Below, piece by piece: positions 12,401 through 23,800 of a stretch of 64,000 bases of DNA (the first letter of the stretch is position 1; each line of letters opens with the position of its first letter). The position numbers and the translations under genes were made by a program. Origin of the DNA: Hydractinia symbiolongicarpus (lineage: Eukaryota > Cnidaria > Hydrozoa > Anthoathecata > Hydractiniidae). Location of the stretch: the NCBI RefSeq assembly GCF_029227915.1, contig NC_079887.1:22195650-22259649 (forward strand), given 5' to 3'. Below the pieces are notes generated by a model, which saw only the letters and a program-made list of their open reading frames with translations, made no database searches and had not been told where the DNA came from.

Positions 12401-15400
12401 GCTACAGAGATGAATCTAGCAGCATAATTAAAGATACAATTGTAGCTACAATAATGTGGGCATGTCTTTATGTGGCATGTTCGTAAATTTAGCTACAGAT
12501 ATAAAGATTGTGCATTGCCGAGGGATTGTTCGGAAGTACAGACCATCTCTGCGATTATGTACAACATTTTTCTAAAATAATCATTTTTTTCTTTTTTTTT
12601 TCTTTCAAATACGACTAATAAAAAGGAAGGCGTATTTTATAAGCTTTGCCAAGCTGGTCTAAACTGGATATACACTTTGCGTTCAACATGGTTCTTATTT
12701 TTTATACAGTTCGAAGCTACCCATACTGAATTGAGCTAGTTGTTTCACATATCTTAATTTATATGTTGTGTTGTGACAAGACGAACCAAAACAATGTGGG
12801 AAATTTTTATGGAGTTTTATTTGGCTTGGTACAACCTATGAAATAGCCTCAGTAAGGTCAAAGCAAGTTGAACCTAGAAAAGTTGGGAAATCAATAAATT
12901 CTAGTGTCATTTGTTGTGAAATGAGAACGGTTTCTTTTCTCGTGTTATCATTATTGTTAAACTTTGGTGTTACTTTGCTGCTAGCTATTCTCAATTATCC
13001 AGTCTGGAGATTTGAAAGTTTTTTTATAGAAAGCCTAAACTAAACAAAGCGCGAGCCCATAGTTCGACATGTGTTATCATTTATTTTTAAAGCATATGAT
13101 CATTGTATATATAGATGTTGTCAGTAGGTGCTAAAGTTTTAACTATTCAAAATCACTAGTATGACAGGGTGCAACATGACGGTTGTTTAAATAGAATATT
13201 CAAATTTTTTTTGAACGATGTAATGTCTTTTGTCTCTATCAGAACAACCACCAACTTAACATAACTTTTTTTTTAATTGTTTTGGATTTTTCAAGGGGAG
13301 GTGTTATAACATGATTTAGTTTATATCTCAAACTAAATTGATATGATATATAATTCAGCGAGTTATTAATTGTAAGAAAATATTGAGTAATTCTGTGTAC
13401 TGCCTTGTCAGATTTTCGCGTACTTCTGCAAAGTAATATATGTTTTTATTTATTACATCTTTTAATATATGTTTTTATTTAACACCATAACTTTCTCATT
13501 TAGCTATACACAGGACTTCAAAAAGATTATATATCAACAAAACAATTACTGGACAAACAAGATGACGAGTAAGCTTTATTTGTGCAAACATCAGTTGGGC
13601 TTTAGTCACCAATCCCTCTCAAAAATAGTTATACTGACGCTTTTAATCATTTAATGTGAAGCCATGTATATCCCTTTAGTCAAAGTTTCTCTTAAGGTAT
13701 ATAATATGTTACCCCTTTTTCTTTGCCCTCATTAGCCTTACTTTTAAAGAGGATGTATCATCATTTACTCAAATGTGTATCACGTACGGCATATAGCTAC
13801 GTAAGTAACGCAAAACATTAAAAGGCAGAAGAATTGATGATGAACAAAACAAACTTTTTTATAAGTAGTAATAAGGCGGTGGTACATGTATATAAACAAA
13901 AGAAAATTTGACTGAGGGTTATTGTTACGTAGAGCTAAACCATTTTTGCAAGATACATTAGTGACCGAAGCCCCTTTGTGTACCACTTTCACAGGGTACT
14001 TTCAGGGTTCTCCTAAAATTATATTATCAGAAATAAAAGGGAATAAAGTATATAATATAAATAAAACATAGACTAACGTTGGAAGCAGTCAAATTATTAT
14101 GTGAGGTAAAGCCTTCAGCTTTGAAAACGTATGACATTCAGGTAAATAACCTGATCGATCAAATCAAATGAGAATGACAAGCTAGGTAATTCAAATTGAG
14201 AAAATGGTTGAAGCGTCACAACAGAAAAAATTACTTTAGTCATGAAACAAATAAATAAAGAAAAAAATTGTAACAGCTCAAACTCATATGTACGAGTTGA
14301 ACCAAATGTGTATTGACAAAATAGAAGTGGTCAAAGCAATTATTCAGCCATATATTGTTTAAATCTGAAAACAAGTGAACAGCCTGTTTCATCTTTATTG
14401 TCAATGTGTGAATGTGCGTCATAAATAAACGATACCGTATTTATGATATGCAAGTCGTTCATAAGAATTACGTATAATCAGTTCGAAAATACATCGAATA
14501 GCTTGTTTCTTGTTACTTGATTTGAATTAAATCTTTGATGTAAATATGACGTGACATTAAGTTTGTGTTTGCACGTTCGTTTTATGTAGGGTAAGTGTGG
14601 TATCTGACTTGGATGAAAGAGAATTTTATATGGGAAATTCGTTGAATAAATTAGACATTCTGCAATCTTCGAACAAGAAACAACATACCGAGGTTTGTAT
14701 TGTATTTTGTTGAGTTGGTTGGAACACAATTTGCGCGAATATATTACCTTCATCCTCCTTCGATTTTTTACTTCTCTAATGTCATACTTAACTTGTAAGC
14801 ATATAGTATAGCTAGATGCACACTCACCGGAAGAATTGTGCTAAGTTATTTTACTCACAAGCAACATTTTTGGTCAAAAAGAATTTTGGTGAAACAAGGA
14901 TTTTCAAATGAAAACAAAATGGAGAATGTCAATTTGTATTTAGCAAAAGAAATTAACTTAACGAAACTTCTCTCGCGGATTAAAATCTCTTAAAGAACTT
15001 ATCAAGGTGTACATGAAATTATTTTTTCTTAATATTTTTGTACATCTTTTTTGTATATACACAATCTAGTACCAATAACACGAAGATTTTTTTAATATAT
15101 TTGAACTATTTTGTTCGTTTTCGCTTTAAAAAGATGAAGATTAAAGGTTGTATGTGCAGGACTATAAAACTTGATTTAAAATTCTATTTTTAGAATTTGC
15201 AACTTTCAAAAGAAAACAAAGGTATGTTTACGTAAAGATGTGGTATTTTACGGAACAGTTGAGTTTACTTAATAGGTGATTTTACCACGAGCATACAGGA
15301 ACAACTGAGTATACGATTCCACGACCAATATAACAGTTTTAAAAGATTTTCCTCTTTGGTAGTGTCCAGTTTTTTATGTGCTCGAAAATAATTTGAAATA

Positions 15401-16082
15401 AAACAAAATTCTGTTTGATATATAGACCTATTCTTATTTGGTCAGCATTTTTTGGCTCCACCTTCCACAGCCTTTGTCATTACCATGACATGACCACCAT
15501 AGCTATTAAGTCTTCACGTAATATATCCACTTGTACCTGTTTTATATTTTAGCTGATATTAGCTTTCAAAGCTTACTGAGTGATGATATTGGTGCCATGA
15601 CAACAGGAGAATTGAAATCAAATGATATTTTATCAGGATGGGATGCGAACTCGATGAACAGTGTATCTCCTACTTCTCACTTACATCAACTTCTTGAACA
15701 ATCAAGGCAAATGGTTCAAAAGCTTGAAAATTCGTCACCGTATTCTTCGAAGCAGACCTCACCAGAACAAACAAATAAGGTAGGAAGATTATGAGCTGTA
15801 GTGAAGTTTGGAAATGCATATTTTTGTTTTGAAAAGTGAAATAAGTTTTTGTGAAATATTTTGAAAGAAAAACTTTCAATTCTTTTACATATGTTTTAAG
15901 TAGGGTAGCAATAAAATACTAAATTTTCATGCCGTGGTGCTAATTATTTCTTCAGAAAATAAGAAATATTTACAATGTCCATTCTTTTTTTAATACAGAA
16001 AATGAGTGAACTTGATTTTTTCAGGTCTCAACAATTATTGCATTTAGGAGTTTCAGAAATACAACCTTCCCGAATTTCATAA
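3649..16082 (+). CDS. CCDC62: CCDC62 homologue (coiled-coil domain-containing protein 62), complete, 20 coding exons
   Basis: Exons join in phase to 1566 nt, 521 aa plus TAA. Two blocks identify the family. Near the N-terminus, QRKELQLMINELKSRDR runs into ELNQMVHSHHNQLVCWEVDR; near the C-terminus there is SPTSHLHQLLEQSRQMVQKL. Both align with the conserved ends of vertebrate CCDC62. In between lie heptad-rich coiled-coil segments and a REKRKDSLLELSRSKQERM block that also matches. Vertebrate CCDC62 is about 680 aa; this protein is shorter because the poorly conserved region before the C-terminal block is nearly absent. In mammals it is a testis-enriched protein linked to acrosome formation and to nuclear-receptor coactivation; the role here is inference. 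NF1 follows on the same strand. Confidence 0.85.
6755..12078 (+). CDS. CCDC62: CCDC62 homologue, exons 4-15 (coiled-coil body)
   Basis: Exons: 6755-6837, 6952-7018, 7091-7127, 8026-8071, 8627-8684, 9107-9169, 9256-9357, 9635-9712, 10440-10533, 10614-10666, 11248-11293, 11990-12078. All have GT-AG borders and compatible phases. The translation is Glu/Lys/Gln/Leu-rich with heptad spacing (for example ELSTRIGSLQSKEQEVNVLL, and EYKKLDSDMKTKLEKIQNEN). The exon at 8026 has three possible donors; the strong gtaaga at 8072 is chosen because it alone continues in frame to the exon at 8627. Confidence 0.8.
7140..7570. repeat. Repeat debris in CCDC62 intron 6: (TA)n, then a possible tRNA-derived SINE on the minus strand
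   Basis: A short (TA)n run at about 7168-7178 is followed by a start-like word, tctacactataataatggc. At about 7495-7555 on the minus strand the words AGCAGAGTCAGACGACC and GGTCCAAGTCCC resemble the A and B boxes of a tRNA-type RNA polymerase III promoter. The open reading frames across this stretch (up to 98 codons) look fortuitous. Confidence 0.3.
9866..10063 (+). repeat. Dispersed repeat of about 200 bp, copy A
   Basis: Nearly identical to 12376-12577 in direct orientation. Both begin gtgttgtccctaaaa, contain a block ending in attgttcggaagtacagacc, and end acaacatttttctaaaa. It lies in CCDC62 intron 11 and has no coding potential. Confidence 0.85.
11563..11875. mobile_element. MITE-like element of about 310 bp with short terminal inverted repeats
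   Basis: The ends aaaggggctacaaa (11563-11576) and ttttgtagcccctc (11862-11875) are inverted repeats. The interior has no ORF of note. The right-hand part shares a 21-nt core (11829-11849) with 46665-46685 in an NF1 intron, so this is a dispersed family. No target-site duplication was recognised. Confidence 0.45.
12299..12679 (+). repeat. Repeat copy B flanked by a 72-bp direct repeat
   Basis: Copy B of the 200-bp repeat (12376-12577) lies between two similar direct repeats, 12299-12370 and 12607-12679. Each starts aaatacgactaat, contains ggcgtattttat and gccaagctggt, and ends cactttg. Copy A at 9866 lacks these flanks, so the flanks are either a pre-existing tandem duplication or a rearrangement product. 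It lies in CCDC62 intron 15. Confidence 0.75.
13504..16082 (+). CDS. CCDC62: CCDC62 homologue, exons 16-20 (C-terminal part)
   Basis: Exons: 13504-13568, 14590-14692, 15194-15221, 15553-15779, 15999-16082. The 227-nt exon at 15553 carries the family's conserved C-terminal motif SPTSHLHQLLEQSRQMVQKL. The final 84-nt exon has a good acceptor (taatacag) and reads KMSELDFFRSQQLLHLGVSE... to TAA at 16080. If the donor at 15780 were not used, the protein would end four codons later at TGA 15792. No clear AATAAA was found just downstream. Confidence 0.75.
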
Positions 16083-17858
16083 ATTATAATAATTATGACG
16101 TCATCCATTTATAATGGTTCTGTGCTCTTCAAATAAGTTCGCAATTGTGGCACTTAACGAACAGACAAATTTACGAAATTATTATTGTTCTACCTTTTGC
16201 TAAGGAACATCGGGATAAGAATCATTTTTAATATCGACCTCTTTAATTGAGTTTGGCATAATTAGGAAATTCTATAAGGTCTATTACCGTATTTTTTTAA
16301 ATGGGAGCTACAGCTTCTGTATAGTTTCATATACTGTGAGCGCTGTTATAGAAAATACTTCTCATATCTTAGGAACGTATACTCTCACTAATTTGTAAAG
16401 TCAATAAGTTTATTTTTAGATAAAGGAGGAGAATTATGGTGTGTCATAAAATAGATGCTCCACTTTCACTTTCCATGTTGACCCAGTCCAGAAAAAATGT
16501 CAACTGCGTTGAAACTGAGATTCAATACGCTGTAGTGATGTGGCAAGCTTCAGTAATGCGATCATCCTTTTGTTATGTTTCGAACCAACATTGTGACTAA
16601 TCTATATGTAATTTTTATGTAGTATGTTTTGTTGTAGGTGTTATTTATTTTGGTGGCTCTGGGTTTGGTAGAAGCGCCTGCTTTCTTCTCTGTGTTTTGT
16701 AATAATTTTGTTATAAATCAAGATTTCCAACAAGATGTGAATGACGAAACTTTTTCTTCTCTCTGAATGTAACTTTCGCGTTAAATTTTTGCATAATGTT
16801 GTTCAGAAAGCATCAAGGAATGTGAAAATTTTTAATCGTTTTGTAATTAAAATCACGTTTTTTTTTTTGGTTTTTTTTTTATAAGAAAAATTTTTATAAG
16901 AAAATGGACCTCAAAAGCATCAAAATCCTAAGAAAATTTTAAGAATTTCCTAACAAAATTGAGGCTCAGATCAGGTAAAAAAACAGCGTGTATACCGAAC
17001 GCGAGAATTATGTTTTTTAAATCTAAAATTATACTAAAAAACGGCTTTTTATTTTTCTTATTAATTTCCAAATCTGTTTAACACTGAGACTCGTTTTTAA
17101 TGGAAACCGCAATTGAATGATATCGAATTTCCATTCGACTCTTGAAGAGCCTGGGGGCGAGGTATTATTTATAAAAACTTCAATGACATATTTCGCAAGT
17201 CGTTTCATATGTGCATGCATACCGTTGTAACATGCTTAAAATAGACATACCTCTGTGGTGGAGTGTTTGCAAATTAACGGGCGGTGTAATGACGCTCCAT
17301 CGCAAACGTTGGACAAGATATTAATTTTAAAAGATAATTTAAATCTTATTATTTATGCATATTTTAACAGTCTAGAAATTTATGATTGTAAAAAAGTGTT
17401 TTTATTGAATATAATATATTTCACATCCGTCTGTCTCCTGTTTAAATAAAGAACTTTGATTTCACATCATATATTTTATGCACACCGCGTTACAATAGAT
17501 CTTATGATCCTGCCCTCATTACCAAGAATTTCAAAGGGAGTGCTCAGACTAGGATGTGTATTAACTTCCTGTGTCGTATCGTATTATTTTACAGGAGACG
17601 ATAATGTTGTTCGTGTTGAAGTCTTCAGCGCGCAGGTTCAGTGCAGGTCATAAACAGCAGGCGGTTCTAAGAATTTCGGAGCTTCGGCCATATCAAACGC
17701 CCCCTGCTGTCGGCACCCGGCATTTGTACTGGATGTTACCGTAATGTTTTGAAAATGGAAGAGTAACAAAACGTGAAATGTAAAGTTGGTGTTTATCGTG
17801 CATTATTCTTCGAATATTTGCATGTCATGATGAAGAGGATATGTGAATAGGAATAACC
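16083..17858. other. Intergenic gap between CCDC62 and NF1, including the NF1 5' leader
   Basis: No coding exon is seen. A palindromic TGACGTCA (CRE-like) occurs at 16096-16103. Poly-T/poly-A runs lie near 16860. From about 17630 to 17750 the sequence is richer in G+C and CpG than its surroundings (cgcgcagg, cttcggcc, gtcggcacccgg), which suits the NF1 promoter/leader. Three short upstream ATGs lie just before the NF1 start (see separate entry). Confidence 0.5.
17822..17850 (+). promoter_or_regulatory. Cluster of three short upstream ORFs in the NF1 leader
   Basis: ATG TCA TGA (17822-17830), ATG ATG AAG ... TAG encoding MMKRICE (17827-17850), and the minimal ATG TGA (17841-17846) all end within 9 nt before the NF1 start codon at 17859. 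If the leader includes this stretch, scanning ribosomes would meet them first. The transcription start is not known from sequence. Confidence 0.45.
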
Positions 17859-20800
17859 ATGTCATTTTCAAGAGACAACAAGCCAGCAGAGTGGATGCAT
17901 GCTGAGCTAAAGCGTTTTAAACAGCAGGTAGCTGAATGTTGACTTCATTCTATTGACTTTTGATCATCAGTCAGTTTATGCTAGCTAGCTATATTTTCAA
18001 ACTCCTTGGCTAGGTGGCAAATTAGTAGCTGTATTTTTTAAGTTTGACCTTCCATTATATACATTGCCACAAGTTGTCTGGTTACCTCAGGCTTCAGAAA
18101 AGTGGGGGGGCAGCAGAAAACGTTTAGTAATCTAAAACAAGTAAGAAAAGTTTTCACATTTGAGCTCTCAAGATTTGCTGAAAATTAACTTAAAATTCTA
18201 TAATTTTGCATTAAAGATTTTATCGTGAGGTGTGTTGTTTATAAACCCCCGACCTTGTACGCAAATCAACAGGAAAAATAATGCAGGTAGTAAGTCGTTG
18301 TCCTTTCAAAATTTATTTTCAGTTAAAGGCATCTTTTGATCTTGAAATGAGAATATAGCTTGAATGTAGTTTAGATTTAGATCATATATCAGTGAAAAGA
18401 TGCTGGTAGCCACAGTACAAAAGTTTTTAACCATAATTTAACTTTCTTCACCTAAGGTCTGCATTTTTTTACCTGTCGATTTTTCTGATTTTTTCTATGC
18501 ATGCTCAAAAATCCTGTAAAAACGTAAACATTGAAAGTCATTTCTGTAATAAAAAATGTGTAATATAAGTCAAAATAAGGAGAATAAACTATTGACAAAT
18601 TAAAAAAAGCTACCATAGGCACCATTAAAAAGTGTTGAATAATACAATTATAAAAAATTTCATACGCAAACTGTGATATTGATATTTATCCCTTGTTTTT
18701 TTCCCAACAGGTTGCACTTAGGAAAGACGTCCTTACAAAACTTGCCATGTTTGTTGGCTATTACACTGTGAATGTTAATGTTTTAGGCATGCTAATGTTA
18801 GATAGACAGATGTGCATATTTTACATGGCTAGCCTCACAAATATCAAGGGATTTACCCTGTCTATTATTTCCAGGAGGGGCCATGGCTTAGATGGAAAGT
18901 CTATTTATTGGTCATTTTGAGCTACGCAGACCCAATTAGGGCCCGGCTCTACTGGACAACTCCCGTGTGCCATCTCCCCAATTTCCCTCACATAGCTTGG
19001 GTTAACCCGTGGCTATAAAAACATTCACTCGCCCATGTTGAATTGCTGTCAAGAGGAATCGAACCCCGGTCTCCCTCCCAGAGTACGAGAGCTATAACCA
19101 CTAATTTACGGCGCCGTACTTGTTGGTGTTTCAAAGAAGAAAGAAAATGCAGTGTCATATTATAACACTGTTTTTTTAGATCTATATATAAGTGTGGCAA
19201 GTTTGGTAAGGACGACACCCTCACCCAAGCTATAAACATTTATTAGAAAAGATATTTTTTTTTTTTGGGGGGGGGGGTGGGAGTAAGTCTAGATGTTTCT
19301 TAACTTCAATGAAGATTGTCAGAGAATTATGAACGCAAACTCCTTTTTTATACTTTCAATATTCTTTTAGGAAAGAGTTCTGTCAATCTATCAACCTACT
19401 TTCAAAATTCTCTCAATAGATTACCTCCTAAAGGTTACTGCCGCCGCAAAAGCCTTTTCATTAGCGTACAAAAAACCTTTTTTCATTGACAAAGTAGAAA
19501 AAAAATTTAATTTCTTCCTTCTTTCTTCTTTTTAAACAAGGGCTAAAGTAAATCAACATGAGTGCCTATTTAAAGCATTCAGGGCTTATCTCAGAGAGGA
19601 AGGAGCTTGAAGAGAAAGCTCAAGGGGGAGTTAGTTATTGTTTTGACCAGTACTCCAATAATTAGCAAATGTATGTAACAAAAAATATTATCTTGTTCGA
19701 TAAAATGGTATTCTGCATTGTTTTAGCTAATATTATTTTTTCTCAGGAAGTAAGCTTTAAAAGTGAAAGTTTCTGTGTTCACTTTGTTTGCTATGTTGCC
19801 TAAATTAAAATTGATTAGGCCTATAAAAAACAACAAAATTAATGTATAAAATCAATAATATTTTTTTTTCACTAGTTTAGGAACATGTAAAATCATAGTT
19901 GAACCATTTTTCTATATCACAAACTCTGCTGAGGTTAAATTGGATCTTAAATGAAAGCTCGTAAATTAATCAAAATAACTTGTACTAGTGTACTTTCCTG
20001 GAGTATTTCTACCCTCAAAGAATGTTAATTTTAAGACTAAAAAAATGTATTTCATTTTTCTTAACAGAAATTAACATTTAAGCTACTTTTATCAAATATT
20101 TTTCATGTGATCAACTTTCATTTCTAATGGAAACAAACATTTTTTTGTAAAATAAAATAAAATTCAATTTATTTACATACTTTTTTGTAAAAAAAAATTA
20201 TATAAGAATCATTAACATTCAAATTCTAAAAAATTCCTAAGAAAAATGCTAAGTATTGTATAAGCATATGTATATGCTAAGGGTAGTGGTAACAAGTACA
20301 TCTATTTCTATTAAAAGGCGTATTTGTGAAGCTTTGTTCTATAAACATGAGCAAGTTAACATCTCAGAAGAGAGTTGTCAAAAGACATGTTTTGAATGTT
20401 ATTGACATTTCAATTTCTTTTTTTATTTATTTTCAAAAAAACTAGTTGCAGAATAATATTTTTTCATATGCATACCAAAAACATACAAGCCTGTGTGACC
20501 ATCTAGCCTGGCAATTAAGGGAGGTTAACCATATACTAACATTTTCTAGGGCACCTAATGTTACAAATGACGCAGTAAGACAAAAATACGTGAAGTCAGC
20601 GCATTTTTAAAGTTTATAATGAAATATATATCTCTTTAACGTCATCTCATGAGATACCTTTTTTAAACCACTCTTTTTCTCTTTTAAATAGTAGCTTTTG
20701 TTTGTTTAGAAATTTAACAAAAATTAAGACATCATTAATATACCAAATTTAGACCAATTCAGGAAAATTTGTGATGCAAATTTTTATTATTCTGATTATG

Positions 20801-23800
20801 ACACACATCTAAAAAAAATTTGCAATGTTATTTTGACAGTAATAATTTTTTTAATGTTAGGTGGTCTGAAACTTGTAAGCACAGATCACAATTTGTGTAC
20901 CCCTATACAGTTACATTTTGTTATGTTTGTATGAAAAGTATTTATGCTTATCTTGCTACAGCATTGATGTGTTCTTAACACATAATTAATGCAATTCGAA
21001 ATGGAAAAACCTCTCTTGCTACAGCATTGTTCGAAATGAACAACCTCTCTGACATTAGATTTTCTGAGAACACATTTTTTTTTTCACTACTGACCATTAA
21101 AAGTTGAATTTGATTGGTTTGCAGTAAGTTTTGTTTGTTAAATTGTTCCCATGTTATTTCCAAGTGGAAAAAACTTTCCAAGGTTTGCCCTGTTGAAGCA
21201 GTATTTAAAACAAATAAAAAATTTATGTTTGTGGTAATATATTTCAATATTGATTGGACATAAAAGGTTTTGTCCCCTTCCTTTTTAATGTTACAAATTA
21301 CGTTTAGTGTGCACTTTTAAAATAAATTGGTTTGGATTGTAAATTTAGATCACAATCTTATGAAGGACAGTAGGCTATTAGAAAATGTCACCATGGTTGT
21401 GTTATTTTTAGTCCCATTTATCTAAAAAGTTGAACATGTGGAAGCAAGCACCGGTTGCATGGGCCATTTATAGTTAAATTAATTATCATAAAAAGAGGAC
21501 ACGAGAAAAGAATCAAGATCAGGATGCTAATTTCCCAAAGTGGAGAAATATCCTTAACCATTTTGTTGAAGGGTATAATCTTAGGTGTTATTTTGATCAA
21601 TATTTTGATCAATATTTTAAGATCTGCCCAATGAACACAAGAGGGAATTAGATTTACAAATTAAATAACAAAATCAAAATATTACTTCAATTGCAAATTG
21701 AAAGAAAAATGATAATTTGGACATGAACATTATGTTGAGTAAATAATTTTCAAAAAGTCTGGCTGCACATTTGTGAACATTGTTAAGAGGATGAAAAAAG
21801 ATTGTTTCATTATTAAAACGAATATAGACCTGGAGCATTTTAGATCAAGTAAGTTTACTATCAAAATATGTTTTTTTTTTAATATTCTCCTTTTTGTTTC
21901 TTTAGCTCCCGATTGAGAAAGGGAAAAATCGTGTCACAGAGAAAACATCGACCCTTGTTCGAAACGGCTTGATTGAATTGGCGCATAATCAATTTAACTT
22001 GGTAGTCACCACTTTAGTACAATACATAAAAGATATAGCAAGTGTTGTAAGTTTTTTATTAAAAGTTGTAACGGTTTGTAGGAACTGAAAAATGTAGCAG
22101 AACTATTAAGTAGGTATGTTTTACAACATTTCTTTTACATTTTGTTTGTTTTACATGTAAAAGATATTATAGTAATCTTATGCTCTGTCATTTATAGCTT
22201 CATTGTTTATAAGCCAAGACTATTTAACACAAACAAAAGAGCAATAGTTCAATGAATCATCATTTCAAGCCCTATTATCGGCAAATATTTTGAATAAAAA
22301 GATTCATGAAAATTAATGACATGCTTTTAATGATGACAACATATTGCTAATTGTCACAACAAATGAACAGCACAATTCATTCATTAAGAACAGGATATTA
22401 AACTTCTGTATATATTTTCTTTTTCATTACTTTTTAATCCTTGGTTTAACACTGTTCACAAGCATGTGTTTATTGAAACATATATTTATTTATTTATTTA
22501 TTTATGGTCAAAAAGTAAATATATATTCCCCAAGATCTGTTGTGCAGGTCTGAAATAAACCTTCATTCCAGAATTTGCACTACAGGTCCTTGATTTTTCG
22601 GTATTTTCTGTCCACCCCAAAGGGGTATGTGTAATTTTTCTTGAAATGAAAACTAATGATAAAATTTGGAAGCGCTCAACCAATATAATATCTTAAATAG
22701 AAATCAATGTTCAAAAATTTAAATGTGGCTTCTCAAAGGCCACTGAAAACGCTATAAATAAAACATACTGAAAAATCTTTACAATTGAAGCTTTATACCA
22801 AGCTGTTTTGTTTCAACAAGCTTCGTATAATTAAACAAAAAATGCAATTTCCATATGCAATCTTTTCTACATGTGTTTTGTACATGTTTGTGCGATTACA
22901 TTATGTCTCTGAAACATAAAATGCTAGTGTGCCCATAATGACACTGAAAACTGAGTGAACAAAAATGGTAGGACAAACAGTGCAGTTAATCAATTTATTT
23001 TACAATTTTATGTTCCTAGTTAATTTACCATAGAATTTACTGAGTGCTGAATTACAACTTCTTGCCGTGCAATCTAACCTAATTGTGTTGGCAACAATTG
23101 AAAGATGTTTCGAACAAGTATGATGATAAAACATTTTTGTCAATATTTTACTTATTGTTTTGTGCCAGCATATTATAATTGAAAGCCATTTATTTAAGCA
23201 TGATGAAGAAAGCTCAACATTGTCTGATGATATTGTCAAAAAACAGTTACTTGGTACTCTTTGTCCTGTAAGTAAATGTCATGTCAAAATATTTTTTTCC
23301 ATGTACAATGATTAAAATTTTCGAACTCTAATTTTTTTTTTTTTAGTTGATTGTACATCCAGATGCCTCTAATGATTTATATGTCAAAGGTTCTAAAGTT
23401 GCTGGCCGAATTATATACCGGATTAGTAAACACCATTTTTCTGCAGTTTTTCTTCGTATATCACGAAGGTTTGTTCAAATTATATTTTCCAAATATTTAA
23501 ATGCAGCCATAGGAATTGATGTCGGCATTCAACAATGCTGCCATAACTGCCTTTGTACTTTGCACTGACGACAAAATAAATGCCGTCATGACTTTTCTAG
23601 TTTGTTGAATGAATGAGATGTCACGGACATTAACCAATTAACTTCTTTTATCATAATCTCCAAAATTTAACTCATGATGAATTTCAAATCATGGTGAATT
23701 TCAACAAAGTCATTTGACAACAAAGTACATCAATTTTTAAGGTTTTTCTACAGTACAATTTTCATCATTATTTTAAGGAAAATTTAGGCTATTTCTAAAT

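Noticed and set aside
18693-18920. ORF of 75 codons preceded by a good acceptor (ttcccaacag) in NF1 intron 1
   Set aside because: Exons 1 and 2 join directly in phase 0 and match neurofibromin without it, and it overlaps the SINE. At most a rare cryptic exon.
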